Positions 1 to 5,457 of a stretch of DNA of 6,310 nt are shown here, piece after piece; position 1 is the stretch's first letter; each line of letters opens with the position of its first letter. The DNA comes from an uncultured Ruminococcus sp. GTDB taxonomy: Bacteria > Bacillota > Clostridia > Oscillospirales > Ruminococcaceae. The notes beneath the pieces are model-generated. The model worked only from the letters and a program-made list of their open reading frames with translations. It had not been told where the DNA came from and did not search any database. The position numbers and the translations under genes are program-made. The DNA lies in the NCBI GenBank assembly GCA_947177345.1, contig CAMWUB010000086.1, positions 1-6,310 on the forward strand, in the 5' to 3' direction.

Positions 1-158
1 TGTCTGCTCTTTATAATAACATCTTCTACAATATATTTATTATATATTCCTGTACCGTCACTGTATATCTCAAATAAGAATCCATCATCATCACCATATG
101 TACAACACTCCGCATTACTTATCCGATACCCGAATAAAATTTTAGTTTTCTTGTCCAT
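1..158 (-). CDS. Unrecognised protein, N-terminal 52 codons only (cut by window edge)
   Basis: An open frame starts at an ATG at 158 and runs without a stop to the left edge, so only the first 52 residues are visible. The start is supported by an AGGTGAT ribosome binding site (163-169) and a sigma-A-type promoter directly upstream (175-203). The peptide begins MDKKTKILFGYRISNAE, has two adjacent cysteines (C18, C19), an acidic GDDDG turn (residues 22-26), and then a stretch of alternating hydrophobic and polar residues ending VEDVIIKSR that suggests beta strands. No signal peptide or membrane segment is visible, so a cytosolic protein is likely. I do not recognise the family. It lies downstream of the beta-propeller gene but is separated from it by a terminator, so it appears to be its own transcription unit. 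The frame could be real and short, or the head of a longer protein. Confidence 0.72.
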   Translation of the reverse strand, partial: MDKKTKILFGYRISNAECCTYGDDDGFLFEIYSDGTGIYNKYIVEDVIIKSR

Positions 159-174
159 GAAAATCACCTGTAAT

Positions 175-203
175 ATTTTACCATAATTTAATACAAAAGT
201 CAA
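175..203 (-). promoter_or_regulatory. Sigma-A-type promoter for the truncated left-edge gene
   Basis: Read on the minus strand, TTGACT (198-203) is followed by a 17-nt spacer and TAAAAT (175-180). Each hexamer has five of six consensus bases, and a TGG just before the -10 gives an extended -10 (TGn). The -35 starts where the T-run of the preceding terminator ends. One oddity: the -10 is only 16 nt from the ATG at 158, so the usual start point would fall inside or beside the AGGTGAT ribosome binding site (163-169) and leave a leader of about 10 nt. Confidence 0.65.
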
Positions 204-238
204 TAAAAATGACCGCCGGAGCGGTCAGATTTTTTTTT
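204..238 (-). terminator. Intrinsic terminator after the beta-propeller gene, UNCG tetraloop
   Basis: A perfect 6-bp GC-rich stem (GACCGC at 211-216 with GCGGTC at 221-226) closes a 4-nt loop. On the minus strand the loop is UCCG closed by a C-G pair, a member of the very stable cUNCGg tetraloop class. It is followed by ATTTTTA (204-210) and preceded by an A-run (231-238) that overlaps the stop codon of the beta-propeller gene. Read on the plus strand the hairpin is followed by nine T residues, so it should also stop transcription in that direction. Confidence 0.88.
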
Positions 239-2696
239 AATATACTGCCTGCTCCGGAGTTTCGGAAGTTTCCGGATTTTCGGGAGTTTCAGATTCTGTA
301 AATTCTTCGGTAGGTTCTTCGGTTTCAGGTTCAATGATTGCTTCCGTTGCTGGTTCTTCGGTTATGGGTTCAATGATTGCTTCTTCGGGTTCTGTGACGA
401 GTTTCTGATATTCCGAAACGTCATTGAAATAAACCGTATCGCATTCAGTGATAGTTTCAATATCTGCCGATATAAACTTATCGCCGGAGAGTGCATAAAC
501 GTAATCGCCAATATATACAGCTCTGCTGAAACCTTCAATCCATGCGTTATTTTCGGTACTGCTTATCTCACCACGGAATACAAATTCGCCGTTATCGAAT
601 GAGAAGAACATATATTTAGCAGTATTATTGAACTCAGTTTCTGCGTCAACATCATAGTAAACGTATTTTTCTACTGTAACTGGAATACCGATTAAATTCT
701 TTTCCGGAGCTATTAACAATGCTTTACGCTCCCATACAGCTTCGGAATATAACCACTCGTCATCTGACCTGTCAAGTGTATACGTTGCAACAGCATTAAG
801 ATTATATGGGTCGGAATTATCAAACATTGTAAGTTTTATACCGGTCTCTATACCGTTTTCGTCGGCATTCACACCGAATCCAAGTAACAGACCGTCATTC
901 CATTCCTGCATATACGTACTATATCCCAGTATCTTAAATTCGTCAAGTATAGTCGGATTGGTAGGATTACTGAGGTCTATGGCAAATAATGGGTCTGTCT
1001 GTTCATACGTTACGACGTATGCCATATCACCGTTGAATTTTACAGATTTTATTTCCTCGTCTATGCCGAAATCCTCTACACTTCCGACAACATTCAAATC
1101 CATATCGAGAACGTAAAGCCTGTTATCACGTTTTACTCTTTCCTGCGAATAATAACCGCTTTCCGCACCTGTAAGCGTATCCTTTATCCTGTCAAAAATA
1201 CCGTCTTCGTCGTTGTAACTATGATAAACTTCTTTATACTCGTCATTCGTGACCGCTATTCTGAAATATCCGTTATACTCACTCATGGAAAACTGGTCGT
1301 TGACACGTCCGCTGACTGTTCCCGATGCCTCCGGAGTAATATTACCGCCGTTTATGGAAATTCTTGTAATGTCTGTATCGTCCCAGCCGTAAGTTGTATA
1401 CATATTGCTACCGGAGCAGTATATTTCACCAATATATCCTGCGAGGGCTTTAGTATCGACTGCCGAAAATGTTCCGGATTGTGTCAGGTCAAGACTGCCT
1501 ATTACCGTATAACTAAGATTATACATATCTTCAAAATTATCTTCCGGAAGTAATATATCTTCTGCCGGAATACATTCTATATCATACCCTACACCACACG
1601 TTGGTATATATTTTTCAATATCTTCCGGAGTGTCTATTCTGTAGAAATCCCATGACGAATAGCCGGTTATGAGATACATATATCCCTCCGGACTTATACG
1701 GACATCATTATAACTGCCCTCCTGATAGTATGTGTCGATAAGCTGTGGTGTTTCGTCGTTTGTATAGAAAGTCACAAAACAGGAAGTTTTCCAGTCATAA
1801 TCTTCGCTTGCGGTATTATATCCGCTTACCGTACCGAGTACAACCAACATATCATTATATAAATACAAATCGCTTACATATACATCTGTTTCGTACTCGT
1901 CGCCTAAAAAACCGGAAACTGTATCATCAAGAGTTATTTTTCCCGAACCGGTAAATGTTCCATTGTCGACAGTAGCGTAATTTACAGAACCTACACTGCC
2001 CTTGTTTTTGTAGTCGTTATAGACGTAGTATATATTTTTTCCGTCGGTCTTGACTATATCCGCTTCAAGTACGTTTTCCTCCTGATTGTACGTTTCAGAA
2101 AATTCCGTACCTGCTCCGGCTTCCGATTCTGTCGGGACGGCTTCAATTTCTGCACCATTTACCGCATCAACATCATACATTGCCCCGTCATCAACTGCAT
2201 CTTCTTCTACAGCTATTTCCGCAATATCTGCCGATACTGCACCGTCTTCCATAGCTCCGGCGGTCATTACACCATAAAGCATCGTATCGCCGTTATCTCT
2301 TGCGATTCCCCGACTATCTGCAACTTCCTTGAAAAGCGTATAAATCTGTTCGTAATTTTCCGCACCGGTCATATAACTACCGGTATCCGCCAACTGCTGA
2401 ATTTCCGCATTTTCAGTATCTGTATCGTTTGCCCCTGCTATGTCATTATGGCTTGTTTCAGGCTTTTGTATACGACAGTTTACTTGTTTAGGATTTATTT
2501 TAGTATACGCAAAAGTTCCACCGGCGATTACCGCAAGTGATGCAACCAATGCCGTTATACGTCCGGCAACGCTTATATTACTACGCTTTTTTGATGGTGC
2601 TTTTTCGTCAAGCATTTTCCGTATATTTTCCGGTCTGAGTTCTTCCGGAACTTCTTCATTTTCAAGAAATTTTTTAATTTTTTCGTCGTTATTCAT
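237..2696 (-). CDS. Membrane-anchored secreted beta-propeller protein, probable anti-sigma/sensor partner of the adjacent sigma factor
   Basis: The protein has 819 residues. The start is the ATG at 2696, 7 nt after an AAAGGAGA site; an 11-codon upstream extension to 2729 would overlap the sigma gene and has no such site. Order of parts: a charged cytosolic segment (1-38, with VPEELRPENIRKML and then KKR), one transmembrane helix (about 41-64), an Ala/Asp/Glu-rich linker (about 80-200), then a large extracytoplasmic domain opening with EADIVKTDG (211-219). That motif and the repeated beta-strand/turn pattern that follows are typical of the Beta_propel family (PF09826), of secreted proteins distantly related to WD40. 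The last 52 residues (768-819) are Pro/Thr/Glu rich with an internal repeat. No LPXTG sorting signal and no HxxxCxxC zinc anti-sigma motif are visible. It is 19 nt downstream of a sigma factor gene, the usual place for an anti-sigma factor; the positive-inside KKR before the helix puts the short N-terminus in the cytosol where it could hold the sigma factor. The family call is strong; the anti-sigma role is inference. Confidence 0.88.
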   Translation of the reverse strand: MNNDEKIKKFLENEEVPEELRPENIRKMLDEKAPSKKRSNISVAGRITALVASLAVIAGGTFAYTKINPKQVNCRIQKPETSHNDIAGANDTDTENAEIQQLADTGSYMTGAENYEQIYTLFKEVADSRGIARDNGDTMLYGVMTAGAMEDGAVSADIAEIAVEEDAVDDGAMYDVDAVNGAEIEAVPTESEAGAGTEFSETYNQEENVLEADIVKTDGKNIYYVYNDYKNKGSVGSVNYATVDNGTFTGSGKITLDDTVSGFLGDEYETDVYVSDLYLYNDMLVVLGTVSGYNTASEDYDWKTSCFVTFYTNDETPQLIDTYYQEGSYNDVRISPEGYMYLITGYSSWDFYRIDTPEDIEKYIPTCGVGYDIECIPAEDILLPEDNFEDMYNLSYTVIGSLDLTQSGTFSAVDTKALAGYIGEIYCSGSNMYTTYGWDDTDITRISINGGNITPEASGTVSGRVNDQFSMSEYNGYFRIAVTNDEYKEVYHSYNDEDGIFDRIKDTLTGAESGYYSQERVKRDNRLYVLDMDLNVVGSVEDFGIDEEIKSVKFNGDMAYVVTYEQTDPLFAIDLSNPTNPTILDEFKILGYSTYMQEWNDGLLLGFGVNADENGIETGIKLTMFDNSDPYNLNAVATYTLDRSDDEWLYSEAVWERKALLIAPEKNLIGIPVTVEKYVYYDVDAETEFNNTAKYMFFSFDNGEFVFRGEISSTENNAWIEGFSRAVYIGDYVYALSGDKFISADIETITECDTVYFNDVSEYQKLVTEPEEAIIEPITEEPATEAIIEPETEEPTEEFTESETPENPETSETPEQAVY
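313..383 (-). repeat. In-frame tandem repeat coding the Pro/Thr/Glu-rich tail
   Basis: Two 32-bp copies (313-344 and 352-383) differ only at three adjacent bases and are offset by 39 bp, exactly 13 codons. They encode EAIIEPITEEPAT followed by EAIIEPETEEPTE near the C-terminus of the beta-propeller protein. This looks like a recent in-frame duplication and could vary in copy number between strains. Confidence 0.8.
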
Positions 2697-2703
2697 AAGA
2701 AAA

Positions 2704-2711
2704 TCTCCTTT
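2704..2711 (-). promoter_or_regulatory. Ribosome binding site of the beta-propeller gene
   Basis: AAAGGAGA on the minus strand, 7 nt before the ATG at 2696. It fixes that ATG as the start in preference to the in-frame ATG at 2729, and shows the gene is translated independently although it sits 19 nt after the sigma factor stop. Confidence 0.85.
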
Positions 2712-2715
2712 CCGT

Positions 2716-3216
2716 TTATATAAGTTCAATACGCAATTTTTCCTTTATCCGTGAAAGCCGTGAGCGAACTGTACCCGATTTTATTTCACATATTTCTGAA
2801 ATCTCGTTGCTTGTATATCCGCCGAGTACAGACATTGATAAAATCATTCTTGACTGACTGTCAAGTTTATCCAGAGCCTCTTTCAATTCAATGGAATCAT
2901 AATCAAATTCGCTTATATCAGGGAAATCATCTTCGATTTCTTCCGTAATATTGAAATATTCCTTTTGTTTACGCTTTATCTTTACAGACAGTATTTTCAT
3001 TATCCAGTTCCGGAATTTTTCAGGTTCACGGAGTTTATCTATAGAACAGTATGCATCAAGTACAGTATCGCTTACAACGTCGCTTGCATCGTGGGCATTT
3101 TTCAGGCTGTACAGTGCTATACGGTACAGGTCTTTATATACGGTCTCATAAAGTCTCGAAAATGCCGAGGTATCGCCTTTTTTAGCGAGTTTAACATCTG
3201 CTGAAAAATTTTTCAT
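2716..3216 (-). CDS. RNA polymerase sigma factor, sigma-70 family, ECF-like
   Basis: The protein has 166 residues, the usual size for an ECF (two-domain) sigma factor. The sigma-2 domain lies at about 8-80: LAKKGDTSAFSRLYE (10-24), the acidic helix DASDVVSDTVLDAY (43-56) that contacts core polymerase, and FRNWIMKI (68-75), the usual -10-binding end. A linker with an acidic stretch (92-109) leads to the sigma-4 domain (about 110-162), with the helix-turn-helix YTSNEISEICEIKSGTVRSRL (134-154, partly) that reads the -35 element. No region 1, 3 or C-terminal extension is present. The start is the ATG at 3216, after AGAGGTGAT; a GTG three codons earlier lies inside that site and is unlikely. It forms an operon with the membrane beta-propeller protein 19 nt downstream, implying regulation by membrane sequestration. 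Which promoters it reads is unknown; self-regulation is common in this class. It acts in the cytosol. Confidence 0.92.
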   Translation of the reverse strand: MKNFSADVKLAKKGDTSAFSRLYETVYKDLYRIALYSLKNAHDASDVVSDTVLDAYCSIDKLREPEKFRNWIMKILSVKIKRKQKEYFNITEEIEDDFPDISEFDYDSIELKEALDKLDSQSRMILSMSVLGGYTSNEISEICEIKSGTVRSRLSRIKEKLRIELI

Positions 3217-3220
3217 ATTT

Positions 3221-3229
3221 ATCACCTCT
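3221..3229 (-). promoter_or_regulatory. Ribosome binding site of the sigma factor gene
   Basis: AGAGGTGAT on the minus strand ends 4 nt before the ATG at 3216, matching the AGGAGGTGAT anti-16S complement. The alternative GTG start at 3225 is part of this site, which rules it out as the likely start. Confidence 0.75.
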
Positions 3230-3231
3230 TT

Positions 3232-3243
3232 TGAAACGTTTCA
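3232..3243 (-). promoter_or_regulatory. Perfect 12-bp palindrome TGAAACGTTTCA, candidate operator
   Basis: A perfect palindrome centred on CG lies two bases upstream of the sigma ribosome binding site. The core AAACGTTT is the type of symmetric site bound by LacI-family repressors; it is shorter than the classical 14-bp catabolite site. It cannot form a useful RNA hairpin because there is no loop, so a DNA-binding role is more likely. No regulator gene for it is in the window. Confidence 0.4.
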
Positions 3244-3254
3244 TTTATTAAGTG

Positions 3255-3270
3255 TACGGAATTTACGGAA
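3255..3270 (-). repeat. Two TACGGAA copies in 9-bp register upstream of the sigma gene
   Basis: TACGGAA occurs at 3255-3261 and again at 3264-3270 (TTCCGTA on the minus strand). A further CACGGAA is at 3314-3320. The region 3217-3349 holds no gene and no clear sigma-A promoter. A loose ECF-like pair is present (GGAAC at 3273-3277 and CGTAC at 3254-3258), but its 14-nt gap is shorter than usual. Confidence 0.4.
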
Positions 3271-3278
3271 ATGTTCCG
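3266..3278. promoter_or_regulatory. Inverted repeat CGGAA-ATG-TTCCG, candidate regulatory site
   Basis: A perfect 5-bp inverted repeat with a 3-nt centre, about 50 nt upstream of the sigma factor ATG. The same arrangement, CGGAA-TGT-TTCCG, occurs at 6199-6211 in front of the lysozyme operon. It could be a regulator binding site or a small RNA hairpin. Confidence 0.4.
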
Positions 3279-3348
3279 CAAAATTTGTAAAATCGGCAGT
3301 ATGTACAAAAATTCACGGAATAAACTGTACAATTTAACAGGCGGAACG

Positions 3349-3389
3349 CAAAAAAACAGACTGTATGCATAAAAATACATACAGTCCGT
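3349..3389 (-). terminator. Intrinsic terminator of the lysozyme/ECF-S/ROK operon
   Basis: A 12-bp stem with a single G-U pair (3378-3389 with 3356-3367) closes a 10-nt loop, followed on the minus strand by a run of about seven T residues (3350-3356, sharing its last base with the stem). It lies 12 nt after the stop of the ROK kinase gene and separates that operon from the sigma factor operon. Confidence 0.92.
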
Positions 3390-3401
3390 AATTTTATTGA
3401 A

Positions 3402-4358
3402 TTATGCGTTGGCACGTCCGAGGAATGCCGCACCGATTATACCGGCATCGTTGCCGAGTTTTGCGATTACTATTTCAGTATTCTTTTCGGAATCACGTGT
3501 GAAAACTTCCTGTTTAACGAGTTCCTTGACCGGAAGAAGAAGCGGGTCACCCTCATTGCAGACACCACCACCGATACAGAGTATATCCGGCTGGAAAATG
3601 TTAATAGTATTGGTTATTCCGGCAGCGAGATACTTTATATACTTGTCAACTACCACTTTTGCCGGATTGTCACCTGCTCGCATAGCGTCGAAAGATGTAC
3701 GGGCATTAACTTTGCCTCTTTCTTCAGCCATTTTGTTCATGATACTGTCAGGACATTCAGCCATAGCTTCCTTGGTCATTCTGATAAGACCTGTTGCCGA
3801 CGAATAAGCCTCAAAACAGCCCTTTCTACCGCATGAACACTGTGCACCGTCAACCTGTACGACTGTATGACCTATTTCGGCACCGGCGAAGTTTGAACCG
3901 GAATAAATTTTACCGTCGATGATTATTCCGCCACCTACACCTGTTCCGAGTGTGATACAAACAGCATTTTTAGAACCTTTGGCAGCTCCGGCGACATACT
4001 CACCGTATGCGGCAGCATTGGCATCATTTTCAATGAAAACAGGTTTATCAATAGTTTCCTGAATATACTTCACCATGGGAACATTCTTGAAACCGAGATT
4101 ACTTGCACGTTCGATAATACCAGTCTTGCTGTTTGCTATACCTGGTGTACCGATTCCTACCCATTCAATCTGGTCAATGGTGAGTTTTGCGTTCTTTACA
4201 GCCTGAAGTGCCATTTTTGCCATATCGTCGGCTATTTCCTTTGAGGGTCTCGGACAGTTTGTTTTAGTACTTGCTTTTGCAACAATGTTGTATTCTTCGT
4301 CAACGACACCGGCAACTATGTTAGTACCACCGAGGTCAATACCTATATAGTATTTCAT
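3402..4358 (-). CDS. glcK: ROK-family sugar kinase, glucokinase-like
   Basis: The protein has 318 residues, normal for a ROK kinase. Family members phosphorylate a hexose or amino sugar with ATP in the cytosol; most close relatives of this pattern act on glucose, giving glucose 6-phosphate. Visible motifs: phosphate-binding DLGGTN (8-13), GIGTPG (68-73), catalytic END (110-112, base D112), second phosphate loop GTGVGGG (138-144), sugar-contacting EIGH (161-164), zinc-site CSCGRKGC (174-181, with H164, C174, C176 and C181 as ligands), and IGGGV (262-266) near the adenosine pocket. No N-terminal helix-turn-helix is present, so it is an enzyme and not a ROK repressor. The start is the ATG at 4358, 10 nt after AAAGGAG (4369-4375); a 22-codon longer frame would overlap the upstream gene. 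It is the last gene of the operon, 26 nt after the ECF S component. Family certain, glucose preference likely; GlcNAc or another amino sugar remains possible. Confidence 0.9.
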   Translation of the reverse strand: MKYYIGIDLGGTNIVAGVVDEEYNIVAKASTKTNCPRPSKEIADDMAKMALQAVKNAKLTIDQIEWVGIGTPGIANSKTGIIERASNLGFKNVPMVKYIQETIDKPVFIENDANAAAYGEYVAGAAKGSKNAVCITLGTGVGGGIIIDGKIYSGSNFAGAEIGHTVVQVDGAQCSCGRKGCFEAYSSATGLIRMTKEAMAECPDSIMNKMAEERGKVNARTSFDAMRAGDNPAKVVVDKYIKYLAAGITNTINIFQPDILCIGGGVCNEGDPLLLPVKELVKQEVFTRDSEKNTEIVIAKLGNDAGIIGAAFLGRANA

Positions 4359-4384
4359 AAAAAATATACTCCTTTTAATTATTT

Positions 4385-4906
4385 TCAGTGTTTTTTCAGA
4401 ACAGGAACACGTTTTATAATGCACTCATAGAGGATTACCGAAAAAGTACCGCCTGCAATTCCCTGTACGATAAATTCCGGAAGAGCGGTAAAAGCGGAAT
4501 ATACTGATTTATAGGCAAATCCGGTGAAAATATCGTAACCAACTATCATTATCAACTCGGAAACTATTGCGGATATTATACTTGCGGTCAGCTGACTATA
4601 TTTATCCGAACACTTCTTATATACTCCGTGACAGCACACAGGCATAAGAAATTTTATAATCAAAGTTGCCGGTGCATATATGTAACAACCTGACAGTATA
4701 TCCGCCATCAGTGAACCTATACCGCCAGCTATACCGCCATAAAATCCGCCTAAAATCCACGCAGAAATATTAACCGCCGTATCGCCTAAATTTATATAAC
4801 CTTTTGTTGCGGTGGGTATGCGTATAGCAATAGTAGCTACCGTAACAAGAGCGGTAAGCATACCGGTAAGTGCGAGTAAACGTATTCTTTTATTATCTGA
4901 TTTCAT
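4385..4906 (-). CDS. ECF transporter S component (substrate-binding membrane subunit)
   Basis: The 173-residue hydrophobic protein has the size and layout of S components, the membrane subunits that capture a micronutrient and dock on a shared EcfT/EcfA/EcfA' energising module. Membrane segments are visible at about 8-29, 46-73 (broken by glycines), 76-93, 105-127 and 141-165. The pattern YINLGDTAV (37-45), then GGxxGGIAGGIGSLMADILSG (53-73, partly) and YAPATLIIK (77-85), matches the PF07155-type S components. The substrate cannot be read from the sequence; this family includes proteins for vitamins and precursors. No ecfA or ecfT gene is in the window, so it probably uses a module encoded elsewhere (group II). 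The start ATG at 4906 follows AAGGAAG (4914-4920) by 7 nt. It is preceded by an uncharacterised gene (38 nt away) and followed by the ROK kinase (26 nt away). No riboswitch fits in the 38-nt upstream gap. Confidence 0.87.
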   Translation of the reverse strand: MKSDNKRIRLLALTGMLTALVTVATIAIRIPTATKGYINLGDTAVNISAWILGGFYGGIAGGIGSLMADILSGCYIYAPATLIIKFLMPVCCHGVYKKCSDKYSQLTASIISAIVSELIMIVGYDIFTGFAYKSVYSAFTALPEFIVQGIAGGTFSVILYECIIKRVPVLKKH

Positions 4907-4944
4907 AAATTATCTTCCTTGTATGTTAAATTTTAACGAAAATA

Positions 4945-5430
4945 TCATTGTTTGCTGGTAGCCAGTTCCCTGATATACTGGATATCATCATTTACAGAAC
5001 CGGTAGAAAAACCATAATTCATATGTCCGGTATTATTCATTCTGCAAATAAAAGCAATATCACCCATACTTTTTTCAATTGTATACATGGAGCAGGATTT
5101 TATTTCACTTTTTTCCATACGACACACAAAAACATAAGCAATACAATATACGTGTGAATCTGTATGTTCATCCGGTAATGATACGTGAATTATCTTCAGA
5201 TTGTCACCGAAGTTTTTTTCTGTGAAAGTAAACTGGTCTTCAGTGAAATGCTTAGGACAGTCCTTGAAACACGAGGAATTACCAAATTCATCATAAAATG
5301 AGTTGAAAACATTACATATTATACTTCCACGACTTGCAAGAACAAGATTTATAAATTCAAGTCCCTGATTTTCTGCCAGTAATGGCATAAGCCTGAAATC
5401 GAGTTCATAACGAACACTTCCTTTTTCCAT
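4945..5430 (-). CDS. Uncharacterised 161-aa cytosolic protein with seven cysteines
   Basis: I do not recognise this family. The start is the ATG at 5430, 7 nt after a near-ideal AAAGGAGG (5438-5445); a TTG two codons upstream would sit only 1 nt from that site. The product has no signal peptide or membrane helix. It has seven cysteines (39, 54, 58, 96, 103, 113, 129), including CFKDC (54-58), and a central run of likely beta strands (LKIIHVSLP 78-86, YCIAYVFVC 95-103, CSMYTIE 113-119, IAFICRM 125-131) consistent with a small alpha/beta fold. Four histidines at 61, 82, 89 and 93 lie near the cysteines, so metal binding is possible but unproven. It sits between the lysozyme (27 nt upstream) and the ECF S component (38 nt downstream) in one operon. 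It is real by its ribosome binding site, composition and clean spacing; its function is unknown. Confidence 0.85.
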   Translation of the reverse strand: MEKGSVRYELDFRLMPLLAENQGLEFINLVLASRGSIICNVFNSFYDEFGNSSCFKDCPKHFTEDQFTFTEKNFGDNLKIIHVSLPDEHTDSHVYCIAYVFVCRMEKSEIKSCSMYTIEKSMGDIAFICRMNNTGHMNYGFSTGSVNDDIQYIRELATSKQ

Positions 5431-5437
5431 AAACAAC

Positions 5438-5445
5438 CCTCCTTT
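5438..5445 (-). promoter_or_regulatory. Strong ribosome binding site of the uncharacterised gene
   Basis: AAAGGAGG on the minus strand with 7 nt to the ATG at 5430. It decides against the TTG at 5436 and suggests efficient translation of this operon gene. Confidence 0.85.
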
Positions 5446-5457
5446 AAAAAATTTATT

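Noticed and set aside
2086..2277. Plus-strand open frame of 63 codons rich in Ser/Ala/Pro
   Set aside because: It is antisense to the Ala/Asp/Glu-rich linker of the beta-propeller gene; its odd composition is a mirror of that linker and it has no convincing ribosome binding site.
3217..3349. Riboswitch or structured RNA leader upstream of the sigma factor
   Set aside because: Only short dyads are visible, with no multi-helix architecture, no terminator/antiterminator pair before the start, and no known riboswitch core recognised.
3397..3807. Plus-strand open frame of 136 codons
   Set aside because: Entirely antisense to the ROK kinase, whose motifs fix the true frame; no promoter or ribosome binding site of its own was seen.
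4359..4424. Longer N-terminus for the ROK kinase
   Set aside because: It would overlap the ECF S component; the ATG at 4358 has an AAAGGAG site and places the ROK phosphate motif at the usual distance from the start.
4907..4944. Possible terminator between the uncharacterised gene and the S component (ATTTT/AAAAT hairpin)
   Set aside because: Only a 5-bp AT stem with no GC pairs and no following T-run; too weak to end transcription.
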